Shown here in pieces: positions 23,451 through 37,400 of a DNA stretch of 64,000 bases. The notes beneath the pieces are model-generated. The model ran no database searches. It was not told the origin of the DNA and worked only from the letters and a program-made list of their open reading frames with translations. Both the position numbers and the translations under genes were made by a program. How positions within the stretch are numbered: position 1 is the first letter of the stretch; the number at the start of each line of letters is the position of its first letter. Source of the stretch: Loxodes magnus (lineage: Eukaryota; Ciliophora; Karyorelictea; Loxodida; Loxodidae); assembly GCA_946699065.1 (NCBI GenBank), contig CAMPDV010001243.1, positions 62,001 to 126,000 on the forward strand, read 5' to 3'.

Positions 23451-24290
23451 TAAAAAAAATGGAATAATAGGTCCGTTTTTCAAAAAACTAAATAAGGAAA
23501 GCAAGAAAGCAACCAACGAAAGAGGAACTAAAAAATAAAAAAAATAATAAGAATCTAGCTCTTCACCTGAAGGAAAAATAATGATAGGTCCAGCTGAGTC
23601 AGTTAATCCACAAATTTAGAGTAACGACTTTCTTCAAGATTAAATTGAAAAATTGAAAGCAATAATCACTAAATAAGATGAAATGATATTCAATTACGGA
23701 GATCGAATTCGAGAACTTATGGATTGCATCGAAGATTAAAACAACATATTAAAAATATTGAGAAGCTAGCTAATAAAAAGTAGTTTAGTTACAGAATAGT
23801 AATTATGAGAAATGTCATAATCAAATTTGAAATAATCTCAATGCATTATTATAGAAGAAACTCAACCCAATTTTAGAATATATAATAAAATAAACCTAGT
23901 TAAGAATAGGCAAGTACGGATTTAACTAAAAGAATTGAACAACTGGGAAATAAAATATTTAAAAAGAAGAACACTGAAAAATAAATAAAAAATTGTTGGT
24001 ATTACTACTCACGGAATCACTTACTAAGACACTACAAAGAATGAAGGAATTTATAGATAAGAGAAGAGCAGAAAACATGAAGAGCTTTAAATAAACTATG
24101 GATTACTGAAAATGGAGTTTACAGACAAAAACTTTTCATATGCAACAAAGAAAATTAACAGTGGTAACCATCCACTTACAAAAAAGGTCGGGGAAGACTT
24201 ACCACGTAAAAAAATTGGTCTGCTGGTACCTGGTTGAAAGCCCAGGGATAGCAAAATTTTATTTAACACTAAGTTCATTTATTATTATTA
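23451..24290 (+). mobile_element. Gag-only retroelement insertion B (840 bp)
   Basis: Complete insertion with a perfect 18-bp duplication, ATG a few bases after the 5' end, one Gag-like ORF, a GC-rich folded segment (24185-24255, with CCTGG at 24229 and CCAGG at 24242) and an (ATT)n tail. It lies 23 bp outside the inverted-repeat element. Nearly the same size as insertion A (832 bp), and related in protein and 3' segment. Confidence 0.85.
23459..24180 (+). pseudogene. Gag-like ORF1 protein of insertion B
   Basis: Starts MEQQVRFSKN with RKARKQPTKEELK, matching RKTRKQVTNEELK of insertion A. After a frameshift near 23530 it continues ESSSSPEGKIMIGP, DQIEKLKAIITKQDEM, RIRELMDCIEDQNN and SQLIKSSLVTEQQLWEMSQ, the last with TGA for Trp where A has TAT (Tyr). 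The coiled coil and conserved ELM-YIEDQNN block define the family. Later sequence is Lys-rich and degenerate. Confidence 0.65.
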
Positions 24291-24308
24291 TTAATTTCAT
24301 TTTCTTAA
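24291..24308 (+). repeat. 18-bp target-site duplication, 3' copy
   Basis: TTAATTTCATTTTCTTAA, identical to 23433-23450. Confidence 0.9.
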
Positions 24309-27284
24309 AATAAGTTCCTTTAACTTTCTACTTCATTTTAGATTATTCCATTTCATACTTACTAGATTTTTAATATATACTAAGCCAAACTCTAGTTACT
24401 TGATACTCTTCCAAAATTTTGTTTTTTTAAATTATTTATTTTGCTAAGGATAAAATAGAACTCTTAAGTAAGCAATGATTATTACTCTTTTAACCGATTA
24501 TTCTTTCCTTATTCAGATAGATTATCTATAATGGTACTTAATATGATATCATATAAGCTATTAGTGCTATCATTTGCGTATTTTATATTACCTAGTTTAC
24601 TAATTCTTGAGCAATATCTTCGCTATGCAAATACACTTTCAGTCTATCTACCTATTCTTTTTTCTAGGTTTATACTCTTTCCTCTTTATTTATAAGTTAA
24701 CAAATAGTTAAGTTTTGCTTTATAAGGTAGAGCAAAATTATTATAGCCTATGTTATTAGAAATGAGCGAGCTATTAATCATTTTTGAGGTTCTAAGACTT
24801 TTCTCTCGAAATTCTTTATAAAAGTGATAAATATCAAGTGCTAATTATTTGATCTAAGAAAAGCTGGAATATAAAATAAGACAAGTAATGGAGCGAAACT
24901 ATCAAGGAAGAGAATTTATAAGAGAAATTGGATAAATAAAAGTAATACAATTTTATAGAAACTTTGATCAAAAGCACTTTCACATTTATTTAATTGAGCA
25001 TTAGCTAATTGATTTCAGAGCAAGAAATCAAAAAAGAGTATATTTATATAAGTAAAACTGAATATTGGGGAGATAATCATAGATAACTCTTTTTCATTTA
25101 TATAAATGGAAATTATTACATTATTGCTATATGTCATTTCTCTATAGACAAGCATGAAGATTGTTAAGTTGAAATTTTGTTTGACTTTTCGTAGATATCC
25201 TCTGCTAATTGCTTAAGCTTTATACATTGTAAATTCTTTAATATATTTAGTGCTAAACTCAAGATTGCTAAGAAATGATTGTATAGAATAGCTAATTAAG
25301 CTAGCATGCTGATCGAAAACATTTTTCTTCTCCTTAGAATTTTACTATAAAGCTCCTTGTATCTTGAAGTATTTGATACTGATTAGAATAAAAAAGCAAT
25401 ACTTTACATTTTATCAATCTTTACCTTTCATTATTTATACTAGTGATTCATCTCTGTGAACTCTAACATTTATAGAGAGGAGTTTTATCTTGATAAAAAT
25501 TTACTATTTTTCCATAAGTTCAAATAACTATAAATTATGCAAATCTGGCTCGATTCCCGCTAAAAATCCTTTTTTAAACTTACACTCTTTGTCTTTTCTA
25601 TCAGTCTCATCATTCTTAAGTATGGCAGAAAATTGATGAACATCTTGGTGATTTATGTAAAAAATTGTGATCTTATAGATTTATCAATCGGGTACTGAAG
25701 CAAACTAAGATTGACATAAAAGAAATTACGATTGAACTCTTCTAATTATAAAGGTAAAGTGGAAGCTCTAAATCTGAACATAAAAGGAAATCCTTAGATG
25801 AATGATATCCATCAGACTAGAATTGCTGCTAGCTAACTTGAAGAGTATAATAATGATAGTTAATTTGGAAGATAAAAAGATATTGGAATCATACTTTAAA
25901 TGCTATATTCCAAAAGCAACTCCAAGTTGAGTTCCACTCTTTATTCAGTTATCAAATAAAAAAGTCAATTATTACTAAAATATTTATCGTTAATATACTT
26001 GAAATATTTGATTGAATAGTAATGCTAAATTTTTAAACTAAGATGCTTTATATAGAACAAAATATCGTTAGACTCTTTTATTTTACAAGCTTTCGCTATA
26101 AAAGTAATTATTATTATTCTTTATCTTTTAACTTACTTACTAGTTGAAATACTTAGTATAGTGATCTCAATTGTAAGAACTATTTTATAATACTTATTTA
26201 ATAAATTAGTCAGGCCTTTCATACTTTAAATTTTCCCCTTTCGCTTTACTTTTAAGATTTTATCTAAAAGGCTTTTTATTTTAACTTTATAAACCTATTA
26301 CTTTTTAAAAGCTTTAAGATCTTCTGATGTTACATGCTATTCATGGTTCTTTTTATTTCATTAACAGGGTGAAAACACTCTTTCGAAAATTTTTTTATTT
26401 TGAGTGTATTTAATTACTTAGAGACAGAAATATCTAAAGCTAAATTAGTAAAAGATTTGAGGAGAATCAAAAGCCTCAGTATATTATAGAAATATAACAT
26501 GCTCTTATTGTAACAAACATCTAAAAAAAGGCTCTCTAGTGTTACACAAAGTACAACCTGGAGTTTAAAAAAAGTAATTGGTCATCAGTTCCTCTTAGTT
26601 TATCTTCATCTGCTATTTTAATTTTTTCAATACATTTATTATTTAAAGCGAAGATAGTTTTAAATAATGAGTCTAAGATCTTAAACTAGCAGCATGTAGA
26701 TTCAAATGATATAAATCTCTAGTGCTTTTTTAGTTTTAAAGGTATATGATAAATGTATAATTAGCTTTCTTTAATTAATTAGACATATGCCATTAACTAT
26801 TTAATCTTAATTAGTATTTCGTTAAGTATATAACTAAATACCTTTATAAGTAATGAACTTAATACTAAAAAGGATAAAATGGTTTAAAAATAGCTACTTC
26901 TATCTATGCTGATTAAGTATTTTATTGTGTAGCTAATACCCAGCACCTCATTATGCATTTGCTTTATATGATTACTGAAGTTACTTTATAAGCTTGCATT
27001 CTTAAAAAAGAATGATTTGCTCTTCTCATTCTATATTATCACTTAATAGTTAATTTCATTATTATTCTCACCCACTTACTCTGACTAATTTTCAATTGAT
27101 AGAATACTTACTACATTTAAAGATAAATATAGCAAAAGAAATTAAATATCTCTCTTTTGCTTTGATATCTAGCATGTTGATTATTTAGTTATAAGATTAT
27201 AGATCAAAACTTAGTAATTAAGCAGCTTTTAGAAAGCTTAGATATAAATTTAATTATTAATCATCAAACTAAAAGTGACTGTCA
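24309..27284. other. AT-rich stretch, one weak coding-like patch
   Basis: Mostly without recognisable features. At 25735-26000 (plus) a frame reads NYKGKVEALNLNIKGN, then HQTRIAASQLEEYNNDSQF and GIILQMLYSKSN. It looks protein-like but has no family I know. Nothing else is supportable. Confidence 0.25.
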
Positions 27285-30200
27285 TCAATCTACTTTTCTA
27301 TTTCATTTTTTAATACTGTTATCCTTTCTATCAGGTGGATTTAGCTTTTCATCATTTTTCTTATTCAGAAAACTTTAATGATTTTAGGATAATCCCTCTA
27401 TCAAATCTTTTATTATAACTCTTTTATACAGTCGCTTTGCTATTTATCTTAGCCAGTTATGTTAATTCTTAACTTTCTTTTGGGTAAAAACTGGATTTTA
27501 TTCCTGATCCTCTAGCTGTGACTTGAAATATATCTCATTACTTAATTTTGTCTAGTTCTAGCTTTCAGTGTACACAATATCTACCTATTAAGATATAGAA
27601 ATTTACCTGTGTAGTGTTCTGATTTTCAGATGGTTAAAATTTTTAATTCTTATCCTTCATTAGTAAGAAGCGAGAGCTACTTGCTTAGACTTGAAATGAC
27701 TCATCGCTACTAAAATCTTTCTGCTGCTAGCAATAATTTGGATCTTAAGGAATTTAAATTTTGCACTCTTCAATCCCTTAGGCTTAGTTAGGCTTTATTT
27801 CTAATACATTTATAGCCCATTGTTCTTATACCTCTTGCTTCTTTTTCCCTTTTTTCCTTATATACTTTATCAGTTCTTTTATCATGGAAAAGAAACAGAA
27901 AACTAAGCAAATAAATAAGATACTTTCTTACACTAGCACTATCACTTTTCCAATTATCTTAGCTTTATCAGAATTAATTAGTTCTAGACTTCTTGCTTTT
28001 GTGCTACTGTCTAAGCTAAAGAAATAGAAGTCAAACGAGTACAAAATGGACATTCATATCTCTTAGAATATGTGAGCTTTGTTAACCATGCGTGACTCGA
28101 AAGGCTAGCAAGTAAGTATGAAAATAAGCTAAAACTGAGTCTAAACTAAGCATAGAGTCATTTAGAGTTAAGGAATATCTCTAAGCCCTATCAAAAAGAA
28201 AGCTAGCATAAGCCTTCGGGTCAAAAATAGAGGGTAGAACAACAATGCCAATTTTTTAGTTTTAAGCTCATCAAATATCGTAAAATACTTCATCTGATAT
28301 TGCTAAAGTAGTACTTTCTGTTCCTAGTCCTCAGGGTTTGTTTTATTTTTTATCTTTATGAACTTAATTACTACATAAAACAAATAAAAAATGACTGATA
28401 TTTGCAAAACCTAAAATAAAAGCTTACTAAGCATAAACATGCTGCTATTGAATTTACAGCAGCTCATGAGCTTTTTAGGCTAAAATTTTGTAGTTGATAA
28501 ATCGAGGTGTAACCTATCTTTAAGCTAAATACGAAATAAAGAGTCAGAACCAATCTATAATGCAAGTACTTGAGTCTAAAATTACTTAACTTTTAGCTTT
28601 AAGTGTACTTAAAAACGAGCTGTAATAGTAAGTCAATTGCTATAACTACAAGTATTACTATAAAGTTTGCTGAGACGTTTGGTAAGAAAATATTGTCTCC
28701 TCATTTACTTATTTCAAATAAATCGTTTTAGAGTGGATTCAAATCAACTTCTAGATTTAATTGCTTAGATAGCTCATTCAGCAAATTCTGATTCTATTGA
28801 TAGTAGTATGCTAACAATATTTCAGGTTTTTCAACATTTATTAGAATATTTGAATGAAAAAAATCGTCTGCTAGCATGAGCGTAAATATATTTCCGGTTG
28901 ATCCACTCAAAGGAAATATAAGACTAACTCCAGTTGCTGAACCAACTCCCACTACCATTGCAGCATCCTATATCTGTGAAGTTTTCTTAATAGCTTCTTT
29001 TTATGAAGTTGTTATATTAAACATGTCAATACTTCATTTCGTATCCTCATCCTTCTATTGATTAGATTAACTTTCTTCCTATTCTTCTTATGTCTTACTT
29101 GAATCACAACTGTTATTTTCAGTTAAGATATATGAAAAGAAGCAGGAGAGGCATAAACTTCCATCTTCAGAGCATTCCGAGCAATAATCTATTGTTTAAC
29201 TGCAAGGATTGCAAACACCTGACTTTGATTGATCCTATTCTGTTGAAGGACATTTTTCGAAACAGTTTCCATTAGATAACTTTAGGTCTTAGCATTGTGT
29301 ACAATCAGTTGAATTCGAACATTAAATACAATACGGATTAATTACTGAACATGACTTGCACTAATTGTCACTATCTAGGAAAAATCCACTTTAGCACTCA
29401 AAGCATTATTTACTTTGCTTTTTACATTTATTACAGCTTCATAGTTACTAACTACAAGGTAAACAAACTTAGTTATTATCGTAATCTTGCTCTGTATCAT
29501 CACACTAAGTTTAGCATGTATTATTAGAAAGCATCAGAGTTCTACATTCTAGACAAATGCCTTTCTATTTACATTTGGTACAGTCTTAGTGTATTTCACT
29601 GCATAAAAAGCACGCGTTTTCTCCTAGTCCATAATTAGTAAAGCAAGCATCACATATAAGCTTATCATTACTTTCATGACATTTCTAACATTTGTCGATA
29701 ATTAGATTGCAAGGCTGACAAACATTATCTTTGTCTGTGTCTTAGTCAAACTATGAGCATTAGTCTTTGCATTCGTTTTTAGTTAGCTTTTTATTGCAAA
29801 ATTAGCAGATATTTTAAGCATCGTAATAATAATTCTTAAAGCACTCATCTACACATACATTACTTTAAAGTTTTAAAGGTGAAAGGCAGCTGAAGCATAT
29901 TGATCCATTTAAAGAACAATTGTTACAATTCTAAATATTCTGAGAGCATATCTGACATTAATATTTACTATTAATGTAAAACCCTTTTTCACAATTTAAG
30001 CATTCGATTCCATCTTCGCTACACTAGAGGCAACTATTAAGTTAGTAATTACAACTTTTACAAACTCCATCATTATTACTATCCTATTCTGTAACTGGAC
30101 AATTAGGAAAACATTTGTTTTAGGAAAGTTTAAAAGGACTGCGACATTAAGAGCACTTATTTTTGTCTTAGCAATTTATACAGTTTGTATCGATTGAACT

Positions 30201-32573
30201 ACAAGGAAAGCACAACCCATCTTACTCGAGTACGCTGTTTTAGTTACAGACTAAGCACTTGAGACCATCTTCAGTACAGTCTTAGCAATTTGCTAAGACT
30301 TCACTACAAAGCTTGCATTTTCTATCTCCGTCTTTGTCTTGCTCTGTTATAGGACAGCTATTTGTGCATTAGTTTTATGAAAGTTTATAAGGACTGTTAC
30401 ATTCTATGCAAGTAATCTTGTCAGAGCAATTTATACAATTTGTATCAATAAAACTACAGGAATAGCACATTCCATCTTACTCGAGCACGTTGTTTTAGTT
30501 ACAGACTAAGCACTTGAGTCCATCCTCAGTACATTCGATGCAATTACTAAGTACAGCACTACATAATTTGCATTTTCTATCTCCGTCTTTGTCTTACTCT
30601 GTAATAGGACAGCTATTTGTGCATTAATTTTATGAAAGTTTAAAAGGACTGTTGCATTCTGTACACGTGCTTTTATCAGAGCAGCTTATACAGTTAATAT
30701 CAATTGAACTACAAGGATAGCACAACTTGTCTGCTTCAAGTACGCTGTCTATGCTACAGATTGAGCACTTGAGTCCATCCTCAGTACATTCGATGCAATT
30801 ACTAAGTACAGCACTACAAAGCTTGCATTTTCTGTCTCTGTCTTTGTCTTACTCTGTAGTAGGACAGCTATTTATGCATTTGTTTTATGAAAGTTTAAAA
30901 GGACTGTTGCATTCTGTACACGTGCTTTTATCAGAGCAATTTATACAGTTAATATCAATTGAACTACAAGGATAACACAACCCATCTTACTCGAGCACGT
31001 TGTTTTAGTTACAGACTGAGCACTTGAGTCCATCCTCAGTACATTCGATGCAATTACTAAGTACAGCACTACAAAGCATGCATTTTCTGTCTCTGTCTCT
31101 GTCTTTGTCTTACTCTGTTATAGGACAGTTACTAGAACATTTGCTTATAGATTCTTCTAATTTTAAAGGATTAAAGCAGACATTACAAACAGATCCTTTG
31201 TTTAAGCAAGTTTAGCAATTAGTGTCTGAACATTAATGACATTGGAAATCCGTTCCTACATAGTATCCGTCGATACATTTTGTACATTACAAACCATCCA
31301 ATGTACACTCTAAGCAATTCGTTAAGACTAATGAGCATGCCTTACATATTCGAACTCCATTTTTATCTTATTAAGTAGAAGGGCATGTATCTTAGCATTG
31401 GCCAGAGTAAAGATATTTAGTTGAACATTTAGTGCAAGTAAATTTATCAGAACAAGCTACACAATCATTAAGATAAGATGAACATAGGTAACATGTGTTG
31501 TCTTAAATGTAATATCCTGTATCGCATTAGTTACATACTGTTCCAGTTAAATTACAATCAAGACAGTTAGGAAGGGTTTAATTACATAATTCACATTTAT
31601 GGTCTCCGTTCTTATCTTATTGACTTGAACTACAATCAGTTTAGCAAGTTCCATCAAGCCTAAGATAATAAGGTGATTAGCATGATAAACAAGTTGAACC
31701 ATCAGAGCAAGTTTAGCATTTATTCATGGTTTATTGGCACTATTAACATGTAAAGGGATTAGAATTTATACTTCAAGAATCAGAGTTACACTTACAAGTA
31801 TAGAAGGCTGTATCTAAATATTAATTTGCTCTACAAGTTCAGCAAGAATTAGGTCCAGTACTCGAACATTTTAAGCATTTAGGATCACAATTATTAGTAC
31901 AGGAATCTGTTAAAGGAGAAGTACAATAACCCTAAGAGCAACTTAGAACACAAGGACTTTTTTAAGCAAGATCGCTAAACTCTTAATTAGTAAATCATTT
32001 ATTGTTTCCTCAAAATCTTAAATCAACCATTTATCCGTGAAAGGGATATCCTGTTCATTTGTCCCCGTTTCCAATTTTCATGACAGATGAAGAATTTAAT
32101 TAAATTCAGCCTGACTATTTACTCGCAGTTGTACAAGTAAAAGTGGTCTATTCATAATATTGTATACTATTGCATCGGGATAATTTTGGTTAATTAGTCA
32201 TTTGAATAAGATGGAAGTATCAAATATTGCATCCAAAATAATGATTATCTTCCTCAAACCAAGTTAATGAGCCTGGTAAATCCCAAGAAATTCTATTAGC
32301 TGATGTATCTTATCTTTCTCAAAAAACCATTTTGATACTTCCTGTCTGAAATTCTATAACACTATTATATTAACTATCACATCTAGTTAACTGTAATCAA
32401 CCAGTTAAAGCTCACGAATTCTATGAATTTACACTGGGGTCATAGGAAAACTATGCAAAAGTAACAGTTTTGGCAGTACCAGTGAACTATTAAGCAGTAA
32501 TAGAATCAATGAGTTAGTAATATTAGGATTTTACTTTTAAGAGACATAGTAAGATAATTAGAGTCACTTACAT
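27285..32573 (-). CDS. Secreted/membrane protein: lectin-like head, Cys-rich repeats, multi-TM tail (1762 aa)
   Basis: One frame runs from ATG at 32573 to TGA at 27285-27287, followed by a second TGA. Residues 1-17, MQVTLIILLCLLKVKSQ, form a signal peptide. Residues 20-205 resemble a concanavalin/LamG-like lectin fold (NSWALTGWLQL, IGNGDKWTGYPFHG). Residues about 208-1160 are growth-factor-receptor/furin-type Cys-rich repeats (CTEDGLKCSVC, NCINCSDKSTCTEC) including an 85-aa tandem repeat. From about 1195 come hydrophobic helices (near 1199, 1304, 1339, 1365) and a basic cytoplasmic tail. Many Trp are TGA. This architecture is typical of large ciliate surface proteins. The ligand is unknown. 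The 5.3-kb frame without indels argues for a live gene. Confidence 0.85.
30050..31130 (-). repeat. 255-bp tandem coding repeat in the surface-protein gene
   Basis: The plus-strand landmark around the CTEDG codons recurs at 30264, 30519, 30774 and 31029, exactly 255 bp apart, giving an 85-residue Cys-rich unit repeated four times. Neighbouring units are very similar at DNA level, indicating recent expansion or homogenisation. Confidence 0.85.
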
Positions 32574-33840
32574 TTTTAAAATAAGATAGTTATTTATTTA
32601 TAAATTAAAGAAAATTTACTCTCTACTGTTAAATCTTTGTTAAGGAATCTTACAATTACGACGACTTTGATTTATTGTTTATTGCTGCAAAATTTTAACC
32701 TCAATTAATGCTTTTGCTTATTTTCACGGTAGTTGTTCTCATATTTACTTCTTGAGCTCTGCATGGTGTGAAAATAGGTATTTTATGCACTTTCTTTTTC
32801 AAAAGATTGGATTCATTTTTTTTCTTAGTCTAACAAACTTTCTTCATACAAAGATGTTTTTCTAATATTTCCCTTCCTCTTGTAGTTGATCGATAACTTG
32901 TTGATACATCGAAATGCTCTTTTGTTAATAATGACTTCTTGATTGTAATTGTCAAGCACAATTTTTTTACAATTCTTTAATTTACCATCATTTTAAAAAG
33001 CTTTAAAGCAAATAAATCCTACAAAGCTAAAAGTACAAAATGCATAAACTATTATAAGCAGCTTGAAAAGCAGATTACTCTATTGAGCGTAGGAATAAAA
33101 TCAAGGATTGTAAACTTAACTAAGAGACTTTGATTAGAATTTCAAAACTTATAGTAGGCTTCTTAAGCAAAACTAACAATTGAACTCAACATTCTATTCT
33201 TTAACTAAATCATCAACATGATGAGTAAGATTCTAGTAAATCAGTTTAATAAATAGGATAAGGGAATGAGTAAGAAAAATTGCTTCTCATTAACTACCAT
33301 CAAGTTAATTGTACTATCCCTTGAAACGTAATCACATCTCTTTTAAACTGATTGGATTTTACATGTTGCAATCAAATTAAATAAATGAATATGTTTATCT
33401 TGATAAGAGGACATTTTAATCTCTTTAGTTTTAAGAGGAAAAGTATTAATATAAATCCTTAACGAGAATAAATGTCTCAATGTTTCTTAATAAACTTTGG
33501 AAAATATTACTTAACTGAAAGTGGTTATCTAACTTCATTCAATTTAATGGGTTAAATCAACCGCTACCAGAATTAAAGCTTTAACATTTTGGTGATGTAG
33601 GTATGATCGACATAGAAGATTTATTCAATTTTAATTTTAATAAAGAAAATTAAGGATTTATCTCTACAATCATCATATGTATACTTATATTAAATGATAA
33701 TGATTATATCATTTAACACTAGCTTAGATATTTAAGTTAATTCTAGGATATCTAGCTAATATATATACCATTCTTATTCTTAAGCTTTATATGCTTTAGT
33801 CTTATTTAATTAATTTAAAAATTCAAAGAAAATCTCTAAA
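32574..33840. other. Intergenic, AT-rich
   Basis: Upstream of the surface-protein gene. No domain-bearing frame or repeat recognised. Confidence 0.4.
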
Positions 33841-34460
33841 TGAGATATCTTGTTTTTGTCTTAATTCTTCTTTCCTTTATATTTTAAGATCCAATTTCAT
33901 TTACTAAGCAAGAATGGCGCAATTAAGTAAGTCTTGAATTGCTTAGATTTATATGATTTTGGTGGATGAAAAAAAAAGATTTGCAGTGTAATAGTAATTT
34001 GGGCTAAAGATACGAAAATAATGTTCTTGGCTATTTTGATAGTACTGAAGTATCATCTAAATAACTATAAGCATTATGCATATAACTGGATACTCAAAGA
34101 CAGTTAGAATGCTTTCCTCTAAGTAAGAATTTAATTTTCTAATCTTTTATTAGAGGTAAAGATTGACATTTGAATAAGTAAATTTATTTAAGCACTAAGC
34201 TGATATTGTCAAACATAAATCTAGAAGAGTAGAAATCTCTTAGGACTATATAAATAAAATGCCTACTATTAAAGCCTTTAGTCTAGTAGTGTGATAACGC
34301 GAACAATTAAGGAATATAAAAAATATACCTAAAGGAGCTAAAATTAAAGCTTGTTGTCCTATTATAAATGATAGTTAATATTCATATAGTTAGAATTTAA
34401 AACTCATAGTAATAAGCATATTTCTTTGTTTTTTAGTATAAGAAGAAAGATAAAAAAAGA
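33841..34460 (+). CDS. Possible secreted protein, frame uncertain
   Basis: ATG at 33841 gives a signal-peptide-like start, MRYLVFVLILLSFIFQDPIS, followed by a frame containing YENNVLGYFDSTEVSSKQL and FIRGKDWHLNKQIYL (Trp from TGA). Near 34260 the better frame changes to REQLRNIKNIPKGAKIKACC and then a hydrophobic stretch LKLIVISIFLCFLV. This could be one gene with an intron or frameshift, or decay. No family recognised. Confidence 0.3.
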
Positions 34461-37400
34461 TAGTAATTACTTGAAAATTCTTAAGATTAAACAAAACTAA
34501 GTAACTAGTGTTGCTTTAATAACAGAGATAGTTTTTAAAATGAAAAGAAGTAGAAATTTTTGTAAACTAAGAGAGGATAAATTAAATTTAAATAAAGCAA
34601 AGACATTTAAATTAACAACCCTATTTAGATATAACATGCTGTTAATTTAATTTTTTTAAAGCTATGGAAGTAATACAAGTCCTTATAGAAAACCCATCAA
34701 AGGAGATGAAATCCAATATTATATATACTTCAGAACTTTGATAAATTACTCTAGTGCTTACACATAAGCTTTTGCTAAAGTTAGTGACATTCAGAATAAA
34801 TTTGCAGGTTTGAAATAAAAGCTAAATTATTTTAGATTATCATGGCCTTAAATCAATTCCTTATTTTTATTTCATAGTAGAGATAGAATAAGAAAGGTAG
34901 TAAAATTATAATATGCTTAGAACTGTAGAAAATTAAAGATATATAAGATAAAAGTAACTTATCTTATAATTTATAGCATAATAAACAAAACTAAGTCTAA
35001 TTTATTAAAAATACGAAGGAGCTAGAAAAATAGATTGTCGCTCTTGATAAAAAATTCTCATGACTGCTTTACAAAAGATTTACTTTTTAACTTAAGTTAT
35101 AGATTTAGAATGAACTCTTAGCTTTTCTTCTTCACTTAAAAAATTGATTTATATTCTTTATTAATTCAACCTTTATTGCTAAATTCTAAAAATTAAGATT
35201 TAAATTTACAACTTGACTGATTGAAAAAATCCAATTTCTAAATTTCTTGAATCTAGATTTGAAATATAATCTTAAACATTTCTTTAGCCTTGATAAGCTA
35301 TTTCTATCATTCGTTTTATCAATTTTATATTTTTCAAAGTCACACCTTAAGGAATTTATCCCAATATTTTGTTATATCAACAGAAATTTACTCTTAAGTT
35401 GTCTGAACAAACTTATTTCAACTATTTCATTCTTATCTTTGTATGTAAGCTTTTTCATTTTTTAATTTTTCATTCAGTTTGTATTTTAATACAGAAATCA
35501 GATTAAGAACTATTATAACATTGCTATATAAGTAAATCTAGCTAGCTAATTGAAATAAGCCTTCTATGTTTACATCTTATTTTATCTCAATTATTTCTTA
35601 GCAAACTTTTACTTCTTGTCAAAACACAGTTCCATTATTTTCGATATACCAACTAAGAAAAGATTAAAAGATTAAAAGTTAAAGATAAGATAACAACTTC
35701 TAACTTAGTAATAACAATCAATCAGTCATCATTAATTCCCTAAAATAGTTCAATATTTGAATAGAATTTATGCTAAATAACGTTTTTTCGTTGTTTTTAG
35801 AGCTAGATTTATAGATTTTTTTATTTCGCAAAATAGTAGCGAACCAAATTAGTTTCCATTGTAAGCAATAAATGGAAATTTGAGTGAAAGAGACTCTTAT
35901 AATTTTAATAAGTTGGATAAAGAAGAAAAGCAATATTAGCAGTTAAAGTAGTTGTCTATAGAAGAAAAGAGGAGAGCTAGTCTAAAAAAATTTGGTCTAT
36001 AAATTTTTTCAATCAAGTCTAACAATTTATTTCAGATAAGCAAGCGAATACAAGTCTAAAATAATGGATATAGATATAACCGAAAGTTAAATATAAAAAT
36101 AACTCAAAATTTAAAATATGAAGCATTTACTCAAATGTAGGTTAAAAAATTTCAGTAACTCTGGAGTTCTAATGATTATAGATATTTGTGACTACTAAGT
36201 GAAACATAATAAAATATACAAAGAAGCTTAAAAAAGAGAAAAATATAAGAGCAAAACTAGTAGATAAGATAGTTAGTTTTAAAAATAAAGGCCTTATAGT
36301 TATGAAAGATAGTTATAACTTACTTTAAATACATTTGGCTCTAAAATAAGAAGAATTTTAATAAAAAAGGAACCTAAGAAATAACAGATCTTTCTCTATT
36401 AACACCTAAAATATAAGAATGTAAACCTAATTTAATTGAATAATCATAATAATATAAAGGAAAATAATCTCCCAAATCTTATGCGCAACGAGGGAATTTG
36501 AGAAAATTGTGTCTACAATTAGAATTAAAATAGCAAAGTTGGAAGCTCGAATAGATATAAGAGAAACTAGGCAAAGCAATAAACCCGTAATTTCCTCTAT
36601 AAAGGAAGCAATCAATAGCATATTATCATAATGGAATATAAGATGAATGAGAATTAAATTAGCTTAATTAAATCTCTTAAATACTACATTTTAGTTTTGC
36701 TAGTTCAGTGTCGAATAAAGTTTTAAAAAGATAAGTATTACAATAAGAAATTATTTAAAGAATCAATGGATAGCAGGGAAATTTAACAATGGGTATTGAA
36801 GCAAATTAATAATAATTAGGTATAATAAAAAAACGCTGTTGTATATATGTCAAAAGCAGCATTATTATAAGAGATGCTGGTGAAGAAGCCAAATTTAGAA
36901 AAAGAATAAAATACCTTTTCTAATTTAACCAACTAAATCAGGTCTATTACATAAGAAAAATTCTTTAATAGTAAATTTAGCAATTTTAAGAATAAATTAT
37001 AACTTAACAAGTTTAATCGTAAAATGCAAAGTATAAAGAGGATGGTAGACTAAGAAAGTCTTAAACGACCTTTTGTTAAAAAGGAGACATTCTTAAGATA
37101 TATGGATGCAAATATCAACTTCGAAACTATAAATTTCATTTAATTTAACTTTTAGAAGAACCGAAATTAAGGATAACAAGTTTAGTAATTTTTATTTAAT
37201 TGATAAGAACTAATTTAATCGCTTGAAACTAACATCTAATCTCATCTATTTAAACTTTCTTAAATTTTCGTTATAATATGATATTAAATTAATCTTATGT
37301 CCTATTAGACTTATATCTAGATAAAGACTACCTAGTGAAAATGTCAAACTGTATTATAGTGATATTAATCAATTTCCTTTATTTTATTATGATTTTGCTT

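Noticed and set aside
30050-31130. Regularly spaced repeats resembling a CRISPR array
   Set aside because: The period is 255 bp, the repeat is coding and Cys-rich, and the context is eukaryotic.
30727-31215. Plus-strand standard-code ORFs of 82 and 63 codons, near-identical to each other
   Set aside because: They are antisense shadows of the 85-aa tandem repeat in the minus-strand surface-protein gene.
32545-32547. Alternative start for the surface-protein gene, ATG at 32547 with a hydrophobic reading (MSLKSKILILL)
   Set aside because: It is out of frame with the lectin-like domain; the in-frame ATG at 32573 gives a good signal peptide without needing an intron.
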